Made by a program: the position numbers and the translations under genes. From Streptomyces flavotricini (GTDB taxonomy: Bacteria > Actinomycetota > Actinomycetes > Streptomycetales > Streptomycetaceae), in contig NZ_JAINUL010000001.1 in assembly GCF_020639365.1 (NCBI RefSeq), positions 1,945,967 to 2,009,966 of the forward strand: a stretch of DNA of 64,000 nt, in the 5' to 3' direction. A model generated the notes under the pieces. That model was not told where the DNA came from, did no database searches, and saw only the letters and a list, made by a program, of their open reading frames with translations. Numbering within the stretch: position 1 is the first letter of the stretch; every line of letters begins with the position of its first letter. This document shows, piece by piece, positions 1 through 12,415 of this stretch.

Positions 1-1354
1 GGCGCTCCCCCGCGCGCAGCGCGCCGGGGCGGTCCAGGAGCAGCCGGGCGGCCCGCATCGCGGCCCGCTCGGCGGTGTGCCCCCGTGCCGGGCGGATCCG
101 TACGCGGATGCCCTCCCGGGTCACCGGGCCGCCCTGGGCCACCCGTTCGCGCAGGTGGACCAGGACCTCCGGGATGTCGATGGCGACCGGGCAGACCTCG
201 TAGCAGGCGCCGCACAGGGTGGACGCGTACGGCAGCGACGCGTCGATCTCGCTGCCGGTGCCCCGCAGTTGGGGGCTCAGGATGGCGCCGATCGGTCCGG
301 GGTACACGGACCCGTACGCGTGGCCGCCGGCCCGTTCGTACACCGGGCAGACGTTGAGACAGGCGGAGCAGCGGATGCAGCGCAGGGCCTGGCGGCCGAC
401 CTCGTCGGCGAGGGTGTCGGTACGGCCGTTGTCGAGGAGGACGAGGTGGAAGGCGGAGGGTCCGTCGCCGTCCGCCCCTCTCGAAGGACCGAGCCCGGTC
501 CACATCGTCGTGTACGGGTTCATCCGCTCCGCCGTGGACGAGCGCGGCAGCGTCTGGAGGAAGATCTCCAGGTCCCGGAAGGTCGGCACCACTTTCTCCA
601 CGCCCACCACCGAGATCAGCGTCTCGGGCAAGGTCAGGCACATCCGGCCGTTGCCCTCGGACTCGAAGACGACCATGGTCCCCGTCTCGGCGACCATGAA
701 GTTGGCACCGGACACCCCGACCTTGGCGCGCAGGAACTTCTCGCGCAGGTGGAGGCGGGCGGCTTCGGCGAGCTCGCGCGGGTCGTCCCCCAGCCCCTCG
801 GGCGCGGGGCGGCCCCAGCGCCCCATCTCCGCCGCGAAGACGTCCCGGATCTCGGCCCGGTTGCGGTGGATGGCCGGGACCAGGATGTGCGAGGGCCGGT
901 CGTGGCCGAGCTGGACGATGAGCTCGGCCAGATCCGTCTCGTACGCGGCGATCCCGGCCGCCTCGAGGGCCTCGTTGAGGCCGATCTCCTGGGTGGCCAT
1001 GGACTTGACCTTGACCACTTCCCGCTCGCCCGTGGCCAGCACCAGCCCGGTGACGATCCGGTTGGCCTCGTCCGCGTCGGCCGCCCAGTGGACGGTGCCG
1101 CCCGCGGCCGTCACCGATTCCTCCAGCCGGATCAGGTAGCGGTCGAGGTGGCGCAGGGTGTGGTCCTTGACGGCCTTGCCCGCCGCGCGCAGCCGGTCCC
1201 AGTCGGCCAGCTCGGCGACCGCGCGGGCCCGTTTGTCGCGGATGGTGTGGGTGGCGTGCTTGAGGTTGGCGCGCAGCACCCGGTCGCCCACCGCCTCCCG
1301 GGCGGCGTCCGGGAAGGCGGGGAAGGCGGGCATGCCCACGAACGTGCCGGTCAC
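1..1354 (-). CDS. lutB: LutB-like lactate utilisation iron-sulfur protein (3' end outside window)
   Basis: This partial gene covers about 451 codons and runs off the left edge. It starts with a GTG that shares GTGA with the lutA stop. The N-terminal two thirds is an LUD (DUF162) domain, with stretches such as KVGVSGANFMVAETGT. The C-terminal part carries two ferredoxin-like cysteine clusters (CIRCSACLNVCP and CGACYEVCP) for two 4Fe-4S centres. LutB acts with LutA and LutC in oxidation of L-lactate to pyruvate in the cytoplasm. The overlap with lutA shows translational coupling. A lutC would be expected just outside the window to the left. The family call is firm. The C-terminus, usually about 20-40 residues more, cannot be seen. 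Confidence 0.93.
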   Translation of the reverse strand, partial: MTGTFVGMPAFPAFPDAAREAVGDRVLRANLKHATHTIRDKRARAVAELADWDRLRAAGKAVKDHTLRHLDRYLIRLEESVTAAGGTVHWAADADEANRIVTGLVLATGEREVVKVKSMATQEIGLNEALEAAGIAAYETDLAELIVQLGHDRPSHILVPAIHRNRAEIRDVFAAEMGRWGRPAPEGLGDDPRELAEAARLHLREKFLRAKVGVSGANFMVAETGTMVVFESEGNGRMCLTLPETLISVVGVEKVVPTFRDLEIFLQTLPRSSTAERMNPYTTMWTGLGPSRGADGDGPSAFHLVLLDNGRTDTLADEVGRQALRCIRCSACLNVCPVYERAGGHAYGSVYPGPIGAILSPQLRGTGSEIDASLPYASTLCGACYEVCPVAIDIPEVLVHLRERVAQGGPVTREGIRVRIRPARGHTAERAAMRAARLLLDRPGALRAGER

Positions 1355-2106
1355 TTCAGCGGTTCCTCCTCCGTCGAGGCCAGGATCTCGGCGAGGTGCA
1401 GGGCCCGCATCGGCTCTCCCCCGCGGCGCAGGATTCCGTCGAGGTGGGCGAGGCAGGAGTTGTCGGCCCCGCACAGCACGTCCGCGCCCGTCCCCACCGC
1501 GTTGCCGATCTTGTCGGTGCCCATGGCCGCCGACACGTCCGGGTTCTTCACGGCGAAGGTGCCGCCGAAACCGCAGCACTCCTCGGCGCCGGGCAGCTCG
1601 ACCAGCTCCAGGCCCTTGACGGCGGCGAGCAGCCGCCGCGGGCGGTCCCCGAGCCCGAGCCCGCGCGCGCCGTGGCAGGAGGGGTGGTAGGTGACCGTGT
1701 GCGGGAAGTACGCGCCGACGTCGCTCACCCCGAGGACGTCGACCAGGAACTCGGTCAGCTCGTACACGCGCGGTACGAGGTCCTCGGCCAGCGCCGCCAG
1801 CCCGGGTCCCCTCCCCTCCCGCTCCGCCTGGCGGCCGATGCGCGGGTAGTGGAGGCGGACCATCGCGGCGCAGGACCCCGACGGGGTGACCACGTACGGG
1901 TACCCCGCGAAGGCCTCGGCGGTGCGCCGCAGCAGCGGTTCGCTCTCGCGCCGGTAGCCGGTGTTGTACTGCGGCTGCCCGCAGCAGCTCTGGGCCGCGG
2001 GGAAGTCCACGGCGACGCCGAGCCGCTCCAGGAGGCGCACGACGGCCATGCCGGTCCGCGGGTACAGCGCGTCGTTGACGCAGGTGACGAACAGGGCGGC
2101 ACGCAT
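1351..2106 (-). CDS. lutA: LutA/LldE-type lactate utilisation protein with two CCG domains
   Basis: This 251-residue protein has two cysteine-rich CCG domains. Both show the CCG signature: SCCGQPQYNTG near residue 42 and EECCGFGGTF near residue 186. Each has an upstream cysteine (C9 and the PSCHG motif). Such domains bind an iron-sulfur cluster in the LutABC lactate dehydrogenase complex and in heterodisulfide reductase subunits. The gene is first in an operon with lutB. Its ATG lies only 18 bp from the divergent cobF start, so the two promoters must overlap the opposite gene or lie within it. No GntR-type lactate regulator is visible next to it. Confidence 0.93.
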   Translation of the reverse strand: MRAALFVTCVNDALYPRTGMAVVRLLERLGVAVDFPAAQSCCGQPQYNTGYRRESEPLLRRTAEAFAGYPYVVTPSGSCAAMVRLHYPRIGRQAEREGRGPGLAALAEDLVPRVYELTEFLVDVLGVSDVGAYFPHTVTYHPSCHGARGLGLGDRPRRLLAAVKGLELVELPGAEECCGFGGTFAVKNPDVSAAMGTDKIGNAVGTGADVLCGADNSCLAHLDGILRRGGEPMRALHLAEILASTEEEPLK

Positions 2107-2124
2107 GACGGGCAGAATAGCGGC

Positions 2125-2877
2125 GTGAAGAAGTTCTCAGTGATCGGCATAGGCGCGGGCGACCCTGACCACCTGACCCTCCAGGCGGTCAGGGCGATCG
2201 GCGCGGCGGACGCATTCCTCATCCTGGAGAAGGGCGAGGAGAAGGCGGATCTGACCGGGCTGCGGCGCGCGATGCTCGACGCGCACGCCCGCCCCGGCCA
2301 CCGACTGGTGGAGGGCCGTGACCCGGACCGCGACCGGACCCCGGCCGAGTACGCCCCGACCGTGGACGGCTGGCGCAGCGCGCGGGCCGAGATCTTCGAG
2401 CGGTTCGTCGCCGAGGACCTCGCGGACGGGGAGACCGGCGCGTTCCTCGTCTGGGGCGACCCCTCGCTCTACGACTCCACCCTCGCCATCCTCGACGAGG
2501 TGCTGGAGCGGGGCCGGGTGGCGTTCGAGCACGAAGTCGTACCGGGCATCAGCAGCATCTCCGCGCTGCTGGCCCGGCACCGGACCAATCTGAACCGGGT
2601 CGGCCGGCCCGTCCAGATCACCACCGGGCGGCGCCTCGCCGAGGGCTGGCCGCAGGACGTGGACGACGTCGTGGTGATGCTGGACGCGCGCCACGCCTTC
2701 ACGGCCCACCTCGACCAGGACCTCTTCATCTACTGGGGCGCCTACGTCGGCACCCCGGACGAGATCCTGGTCTCGGGGAAGCTGGCGGAGGTGGCCGGCC
2801 GGATCGAGGAGCTCCGCAGCGAGGCCCGCGCCCGCAAGGGCTGGATCATGGACACGTACCTGCTCCGGCGCGGCTGA
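2125..2877 (+). CDS. cobF: precorrin-6A synthase (deacetylating), CobF
   Basis: This 250-residue SAM-dependent methyltransferase belongs to the tetrapyrrole methylase family. The N-terminus FSVIGIGAGDPDHLT and the WGDPSLYDST loop near residue 110 are typical. CobF methylates C1 of precorrin-5 with loss of the acetyl group in aerobic cobalamin biosynthesis. The chosen start is the GTG at 2125, which puts VKKFSVIGIG at the N-terminus as in homologues. No Shine-Dalgarno sequence is visible before it, so a leaderless message is possible. No other cob gene lies in the window, so cobF is unlinked here. The 3' end overlaps the convergent aminotransferase gene by 32 bp. Confidence 0.92.
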   Translation: MKKFSVIGIGAGDPDHLTLQAVRAIGAADAFLILEKGEEKADLTGLRRAMLDAHARPGHRLVEGRDPDRDRTPAEYAPTVDGWRSARAEIFERFVAEDLADGETGAFLVWGDPSLYDSTLAILDEVLERGRVAFEHEVVPGISSISALLARHRTNLNRVGRPVQITTGRRLAEGWPQDVDDVVVMLDARHAFTAHLDQDLFIYWGAYVGTPDEILVSGKLAEVAGRIEELRSEARARKGWIMDTYLLRRG

Positions 2878-4030
2878 GGGCGGCCTGGAGGCAGGCCGGG
2901 AGCTCGGCGGCGAGGCGTTCGTACTCCTCGGGCCGGTTGTAGATCTGCCCGCAGACGCGGATGCCCCCGCCGCCCGGCCACGCCCAGACCAGTACCCGGA
3001 TGCGCAGGTCCGCCGCGATCCGCTCGCGCAGGGCGCTCGCTTCCGCCTGGGTCTCGGCGGTGCCCGGCGGCAGCCGCAGGGCGCGCATGGCGAGGCCCTC
3101 GGTGTGCGGGAGCGGAGTGAGCCCGGGAATCTCGGCGAGCAGGGCCGCGCCGTGGGCGGCGAGGGCCGCGTTGTGGGCCCGTACCTTCGCGGCGTCGAGC
3201 CGGTCGAGGAGGTCCAGGCCCTCGGGGGCGGCGAGCCAGCCGGTGTAGTCGGCCGTGGCGCGGTTCTCGACGGAGCGGGGGAAGCCGTGCGCGTCCTCCC
3301 AGGAGGGCACCAGCGCCCGCACCCGGCCTCGGTGTGCGGGGGCGACGGCGAGGACGGCGCTGCCGGAGGGGGCGTACCCCCATTTGTGCAGGTTGCCGAA
3401 CCAGAAGTCGGCGCCCGCGGCGAGCGGGTCCGCGACCATGCCGGGGGCGTGCGCCCCGTCCACGAGGGTGGTGATCCCGCGGGCGGTGAGGTCGGCGAGC
3501 AACCGGGGCGAGGCGATGAGCCGGGCAGTGGGCGAGCTGATGTGGTCCAGCACCACCGCCTTGGTGCGGGGCGTCAGCGCGGCCAGCACGGTCTCGCGTA
3601 CGGCGTCCTCGTCGGGAAGGTACGGGTCGAGTGCGACGGTGGTGATCGGGGCGCGGCGGGCGGCGGCCGCGACGACGGTGCCGTAGCCGTGGTCGGTGAC
3701 CAGGATCTCGTCTCCGTCGGCGAGCGGGACGGCGTCGAGGGCGAGGTTGGCGCCCTCGGTGGCGTTGGCGATGAAGGCGATGCCGTCGGGGTCGGCGCCG
3801 AGGTGCCGGGCGACGCGGGCGCGGGCTGCCGCGATCCGGTCGGGGGCGTCGATGAAGAAGGCGTCGGGATCGGCGTGCGCCTCCTCGCGCAGGGCGGCCT
3901 GGGCCTCCTGCACGGGGATCGGCACCGCGCCGAACGACCCGTGGTTCAGGTGGGAGACGGCGGGATCGAGCCGGAACAGGGCCGGCCCGCCGGGGAACTC
4001 GGCGGGGCGTATCGGCGTGGACGGGTTCAC
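2846..4030 (-). CDS. PLP-dependent class V aminotransferase (isopenicillin N epimerase-like)
   Basis: This 394-residue fold-type I PLP enzyme resembles the isopenicillin N epimerase/cysteine desulfurase-like branch. The start region SHLNHGSFGAVP is typical of the epimerase-like group. The conserved DGAHAPG Asp/His for the cofactor lies near residue 192. The Schiff-base lysine is in GNLHKWGYAP near residue 215. The substrate cannot be told from sequence: neither a beta-lactam pathway nor sulfur-mobilisation genes are nearby. The gene stands alone on the minus strand upstream of the GH71 gene and its 3' end overlaps cobF. Confidence 0.85.
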   Translation of the reverse strand: MNPSTPIRPAEFPGGPALFRLDPAVSHLNHGSFGAVPIPVQEAQAALREEAHADPDAFFIDAPDRIAAARARVARHLGADPDGIAFIANATEGANLALDAVPLADGDEILVTDHGYGTVVAAAARRAPITTVALDPYLPDEDAVRETVLAALTPRTKAVVLDHISSPTARLIASPRLLADLTARGITTLVDGAHAPGMVADPLAAGADFWFGNLHKWGYAPSGSAVLAVAPAHRGRVRALVPSWEDAHGFPRSVENRATADYTGWLAAPEGLDLLDRLDAAKVRAHNAALAAHGAALLAEIPGLTPLPHTEGLAMRALRLPPGTAETQAEASALRERIAADLRIRVLVWAWPGGGGIRVCGQIYNRPEEYERLAAELPACLQAALSRAGAGTCP

Positions 4031-4092
4031 GGGGCCTCCGGGTGTGCGGCGCGGCGGACGCCCGCATCATCACCCGCCACGGCTGTCCGGGC

Positions 4093-6452
<2,360 letters not shown>

Positions 6453-6512
6453 TGACGGGTGCGCTGCCCCGGGTTCCGCACCGGGCCGGGTGGGCGGGAG
6501 GGCGCCGCGCGG

Positions 6513-7439
6513 TCAGGTGTGCACGGCCCGTTCGCCCTCGGTGTGCCCCTCCGGTTCCAGCTGGAGGGTGGAGTGGGCCACGTCGAAGTGCTCGCCCACG
6601 CAGGCCTGGAGCCGGGCGAGCAGCTTGCCGTGGTCCTCGCCGCGCAGGGTCTCGTCGGCGACCACGACGTGCGCGGTGAGCACGGGCATGCCGGAGGTGA
6701 CGGTCCAGGCGTGCAGATCGTGCACGGCCAGTACGCCGGGCTCCCCCATGAGGTGGCGGCGTACGTCGGACAGGTCCATGTCCTGCGGGGTGGCCTCCAG
6801 CAGGACGTGGGCGGCCTCGCGCAGCAGGCCGTACGCGCGCGGGACGATCAGCAGGCCGATGACGATGGAGGCGATGGGGTCGGCGGCCTGCCAGCCGGTG
6901 AGCAGGATGACCAGGCCGCCGATGATGACGGCGACGGAGCCGAGGGCGTCGCCGAGCACCTCCAGGTAGGCGCCGCGCAGGTTGAGGCTGTGCTCCTTGG
7001 CGTCGCGCAGCAGCCACAGGCCGACGCCGTTGGCGGCCAGGCCCACCACGGCGACGCCGAACATCAGCCCGCCCTTGACCTCGACGGGTTCGCTGAAGCG
7101 GCCGATGGCGGTGTAGAGGACCCAGACGAAGATGCCCAGGAGGAGCAGGGCGTTCAGGACGGCGGAGAAGATCTCGACCCGGTAGTAGCCGAAGGTGCGG
7201 CGCGGGGTCGGGGCGCGCTGGGCGAGGGTGACCGCGCCGAGCGCGAGGGAGACGCCGACGGCGTCGGTGAGGCTGTGCGCGGCGTCGGCGAGGAGGGCGA
7301 GGCTGCCGGAGAGCAGGGAGCCGACCACCTGGACGAGGGTGATCGTGGCGCTGATCCCGATGGTCCAGAGCAGGCGGGCGCGGAAGGTCCCGCTGACGGT
7401 CCCGGCCGCCGCCGAGGGAGCTCCGTGGTCATGGCCCAT
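6513..7439 (-). CDS. cation diffusion facilitator (CDF) family metal exporter
   Basis: The protein has 308 residues from the ATG at 7439 (MGHDHG). Six transmembrane segments are expected. The paired metal sites of the CDF family are visible: ADAAHSLTD in TM2 near residue 48 and LGDALGS in TM5 near residue 155. A cytosolic C-terminal domain includes the conserved VHDLHAW near residue 236 and ends with His-containing metal-binding sites. It probably exports Zn2+, and perhaps Co2+ or Cd2+, in exchange for protons. Two in-frame ATGs upstream (7448, 7490) are possible but add residues unlike the family. No metalloregulator is adjacent. Confidence 0.92.
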   Translation of the reverse strand: MGHDHGAPSAAAGTVSGTFRARLLWTIGISATITLVQVVGSLLSGSLALLADAAHSLTDAVGVSLALGAVTLAQRAPTPRRTFGYYRVEIFSAVLNALLLLGIFVWVLYTAIGRFSEPVEVKGGLMFGVAVVGLAANGVGLWLLRDAKEHSLNLRGAYLEVLGDALGSVAVIIGGLVILLTGWQAADPIASIVIGLLIVPRAYGLLREAAHVLLEATPQDMDLSDVRRHLMGEPGVLAVHDLHAWTVTSGMPVLTAHVVVADETLRGEDHGKLLARLQACVGEHFDVAHSTLQLEPEGHTEGERAVHT

Positions 7440-7663
7440 GATCGGCATCCGACCACAGGGCGGCTGCCCGCGCCCGCCGGGATCCTCCACCCGGCGGGTG
7501 GCCGGGGTCTTCCCCGGGAATTCTCCGAATCCGAACGGAAATCCGACCGGAATCCGACATTCCCCTGGTCTTCCGGCAGAACTGGCGCATAATCATCGCT
7601 ACGCGGCTCGAAAGAACCCTTTGCCGCGCATGGGACACGCATGCAATGGGGGGCATCGTGCCG

Positions 7664-8116
7664 ATGAGGGACTCGGGCCGGGCCGGGACGCTGCCGGCGA
7701 CATCCGACGAGCTGTCACGCCTGCTGACCGCCGTCCGGCGGGGACGCGTGTTAACGGTCACGGGGCGGTTCCGGGAGCCCCGGAGCCTGCTGGTGCGGGA
7801 GATCGCCGAGCGGCTGTCGTCCAACTTCTACGACGGTACGGCCGTCGTCACGCCGGGCCGGCCCTTCGGACTGCGCGAGCTGACGGCCGCGCTGGGCTGC
7901 GTACCGGGGATGCCCTTCCTGCCGTACGGGACGACGGACGCCGTCTCGTGGCTCGCCGAGCGGGACATGCTCCTCGTCCTGGACGGCGCGGAGCACCTTG
8001 AGCCGGATGCGCTGGCCTGGTTGCGGCGGCTGCTCACGGCGGCCCCGGGGCTGCGCATCCTCGCCGCGGGCCGCTCCCCGCTGGCCTTCCCGGGGGAACG
8101 CGTCCACCGCCTCTGA
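7664..8116 (+). CDS. NB-ARC/AAA-like ATPase fragment without Walker A
   Basis: This short protein (150-156 residues) resembles the first part of the nucleotide-binding domain of AfsR/LuxR-type regulators. [18 protein letters not shown] (near residue 112) matches the family's Walker B block LLVLDNCEHL. The end [14 protein letters not shown] matches the sensor segment (TSREPLGIPGE). The Walker A loop expected after VLTVTG is absent: GRFREPRSL stands where GPGGVGKT should be. The DNA-binding and repeat domains are also missing. It may be a remnant or a small non-hydrolysing derivative. The ATG at 7664 follows GGGGGG at a good distance. ATG 7646 and GTG 7658 are alternatives. Confidence 0.5.
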   Translation: MRDSGRAGTLPATSDELSRLLTAVRRGRVLTVTGRFREPRSLLVREIAERLSSNFYDGTAVVTPGRPFGLRELTAALGCVPGMPFLPYGTTDAVSWLAERDMLLVLDGAEHLEPDALAWLRRLLTAAPGLRILAAGRSPLAFPGERVHRL

Positions 8117-8191
8117 CCAGGGGACCGGACGCGCGGGGGCCGCCGGTGATCACGGGCGCGGTTCGGCCGCCCGCGGGCGCCGGAACACGGG

Positions 8192-8225
8192 TCCGCCCCG
8201 GTCGGCTGCTGCCGACCGGGGCGGA
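8192..8225. terminator. strong bidirectional hairpin terminator
   Basis: A perfect 15-bp inverted repeat (8192-8206 with 8211-8225) closes a TGCT loop. It lies between the convergent ATPase-like gene and icd, and probably ends both transcripts. There is no long T-run, as is common in Streptomyces. Confidence 0.8.
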
Positions 8226-8246
8226 ATCGATCGAGACGACCGGACC

Positions 8247-10517
<2,271 letters not shown>

Positions 10518-10624
10518 TCAAGATATCTCGTGATCGGGCCGGTCCGGACAGCCCCCTGCCCGAGTCCCGGGGAGACGCGCGTCACCTCCGGGCTTGCGCT
10601 GCCCGTAAACGGCGAGAGCGCCGC

Positions 10625-10647
10625 CACCGGCTGTTTCCAGCCGGGTG
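10625..10647 (-). terminator. possible weak terminator downstream of the DUF805 gene
   Basis: CACCGGCTG and CAGCCGGGTG form an imperfect hairpin with one bulge and a TTTC loop. It lies just after the DUF805 stop in the direction of its transcription. The stem is short, so confidence is low. Confidence 0.35.
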
Positions 10648-10672
10648 ACGACGCTCAGGCGTGCGGGGCTGC

Positions 10673-11026
10673 TCAGGCGTGGACGGCCTTCGGGTTCGGG
10701 CCGTACTCGTTCGGCTGCGGCTGACCCTCGGACGCGAGGAGGACCAGGAGCCAGATGCCGCCGATCAGCGGGACGAAGCCGATGAAGTACCACCAGCCGG
10801 ACTTGCCGAGGTCGTGCAGCCGGCGGACGGTGAGGGCGATGCACGGGACGATGATCGCCAGGAAGTACAGGCCGTAGATGATCATGTTCGCGCCGACCAC
10901 GGAGTCGATGATCGCGACGACGATGGCGACGGCGATGTTGAACAGGAAGAACATCCAGAACTCCTGGCGGCGCGCGCGGCCGGAGAAGTCGGCGTACTTC
11001 TTCAGAACGTCGGTGTAGTAGTGCAT
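10673..11026 (-). CDS. DUF805 family small membrane protein
   Basis: This 117-residue protein starts MHYYTDVLKKYADFSGRARR and has about four hydrophobic segments. The DUF805 hallmarks are present: FSGRARRQEFWMFFLFN near residue 13 and ALTVRRLHDLGKSGWW near residue 70. The C-terminal tail (PNEYGPNPKAVHA) is hydrophilic. The function of DUF805 is unknown. Members are inner-membrane proteins, often near cell-envelope genes. The start at 11026 follows GGGGGGACCC. It stands alone between icd and the chitosanase gene. Confidence 0.85.
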   Translation of the reverse strand: MHYYTDVLKKYADFSGRARRQEFWMFFLFNIAVAIVVAIIDSVVGANMIIYGLYFLAIIVPCIALTVRRLHDLGKSGWWYFIGFVPLIGGIWLLVLLASEGQPQPNEYGPNPKAVHA

Positions 11027-11379
11027 GGGTCCCCCCTGAGGACGGTTCGTCGGCCCGTCCTGATGGAGCAAGCCGAGGCAGAACTTATGCCCCGCTTATG
11101 TGGCGGTCAAGCCAGTTCACAAGACGCCGGAATCACCGCTTATCCCGGGTTCACGGGCCAAAATCACCGGCCCCGGCCACCACTTGGAACCCACTGATCG
11201 CGCCGCGTCACACGGGGTGACGAAACAGGGGTGATAGGGGCCAATTCGTAATGCGGAAGTGTCACCAGAGCCGCCCGGCGGGGCTCCGCGCACCGTCTTC
11301 TCCCCGGCGGAGCACGGGCGTCCACGCCCACATCGTTACCGCTCCGCGACCCTGTCAGCCACTGTCACGCACACGCACC
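11027..11379. other. intergenic stretch with no gene recognised
   Basis: About 350 bases upstream of the DUF805 gene have no ORF with convincing codon use. The first part (11080-11230) is less GC-rich and probably holds the DUF805 promoter. The last part leads into the chitosanase terminator. Confidence 0.5.
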
Positions 11380-11417
11380 GGCGTCCCGCGCCGGACCCTC
11401 GGCCGGTACGGGACGCC
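11380..11417 (-). terminator. terminator of the chitosanase gene
   Basis: GGCGTCCCG (11380-11388) pairs perfectly with CGGGACGCC (11409-11417). A smaller GCCGG/CCGG pairing is possible inside the loop. The hairpin lies 30 bp past the chitosanase stop codon. Confidence 0.65.
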
Positions 11418-11446
11418 GTTGACTCACCGTGAACTCACCGGCCCGC

Positions 11447-12298
11447 TCAGCCGATGTGGAACGAGTCCCCGTAGACCTTCCAGTCGAGCGGGGTGTTGAG
11501 GTTCAGGTTGCCCTTCTTGAGGAAGACCCGCTGCGCGGTGTCGACACGACTCGTGTCGCTGTGCGCCTCCTCCTGCTTCATCGCCCAGACGCGCGCGTCG
11601 AGGAAGGCGTTCAGCCAGGTGGTCTCGTTCCCTCCCTGCGCCGGGGGCTTGGCCTTGGACAGCGCCCGCTTGCGGATGTTGCGGAAGCTGGTGGAGTCGC
11701 CGCCGTTGCCGTGCATGACGATGGCGTCGTAGTACATGAACTGGCCGAGCGTGCCGACCCCGTCGGACTTGCCCTGATTGACGGCGGGGTTGAAGTAGAC
11801 GCGGTCGCGCTCGTGGTCCTGGGCCTTCTTGAACTCGGTGTCCTGCGCCGCCTTCGCCCAGTCCTTGGTGAAGTTCGGGTCGAGTCCGCTGTGCGAGTCC
11901 GTGCCGTCGACCTTCCGCAGGGCCGGGAGGTACTTGGCCAGCACGTTGCCCGGCTTGACGTCGGTGTAGTACTCGACGAGGTCGAGCATGTCGCCGGTAC
12001 CGGAACAGAAGCCGATGATCCCGGCCGTGTAACCGCGGCCGTCGTCTATGTCCTCGATGTACTTGTACTGCGCCTTCCAGTCCAGGGAGGAGTTCTCCGC
12101 ACTGGAGACGATCTGCATGGCGATGTCCTTCTTCGCCGGGTCGTCGAGACCGACGGCCTTCGCCGGTACCGCGGCGGGGGACGCGGATGCCGGCGCGGAC
12201 GCCGGTGCCGCCGTCGCGTGGGCGGTCACCGGTACGGCGAGGAGGGCGCTGCCGAGCAGGGCGCCGATGGCGATGCTCTTGCGGTGGGGGGCGAACAC
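11447..12298 (-). CDS. csn: secreted GH46 chitosanase
   Basis: This 283-residue protein has a signal peptide (SIAIGALLGSALLAVPVTAHA) followed by an Ala/Pro/Ser-rich stretch to about residue 46. The GH46 domain then opens with LDDPAKKDIAMQIVSSAENS. The catalytic acid Glu is in SSAENSS near residue 68. The catalytic Asp is in DIDDGRGYTAG near residue 84. It hydrolyses chitosan outside the cell by an inverting mechanism. A GGAGG ribosome site precedes the ATG, and a CsnR-like operator lies about 40 bp upstream. The gene sits alone, ended by its own hairpin. Confidence 0.95.
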   Translation of the reverse strand: MFAPHRKSIAIGALLGSALLAVPVTAHATAAPASAPASASPAAVPAKAVGLDDPAKKDIAMQIVSSAENSSLDWKAQYKYIEDIDDGRGYTAGIIGFCSGTGDMLDLVEYYTDVKPGNVLAKYLPALRKVDGTDSHSGLDPNFTKDWAKAAQDTEFKKAQDHERDRVYFNPAVNQGKSDGVGTLGQFMYYDAIVMHGNGGDSTSFRNIRKRALSKAKPPAQGGNETTWLNAFLDARVWAMKQEEAHSDTSRVDTAQRVFLKKGNLNLNTPLDWKVYGDSFHIG

Positions 12299-12335
12299 AA
12301 GTCCTCCAGGGGGAAGTTGAGGCTTGAGCGACTTC

Positions 12336-12353
12336 GTTAGGAAACTTTACTAC
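12336..12353 (-). promoter_or_regulatory. CsnR-like operator in the chitosanase promoter
   Basis: GTTAGGAAACTTTACTAC is an imperfect palindrome located 38 bp upstream of the chitosanase start. It resembles the GTTAGGAAAGTTTCCTAAC-type element bound by the ROK-family repressor CsnR before Streptomyces chitosanase genes. One half is well kept and the other is degenerate. No csnR gene is in the window. Confidence 0.6.
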
Positions 12354-12415
12354 CAGAGGTCGCGACAGCTCAATACCCGTTCACGCCACGCGTGTTGCGA
12401 GGACCGCCGGACGGG

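Noticed and set aside
2742..4073. Arg/Pro-rich minus-strand frame overlapping the aminotransferase
   Set aside because: It is an alternative frame of the aminotransferase gene with no plausible fold.
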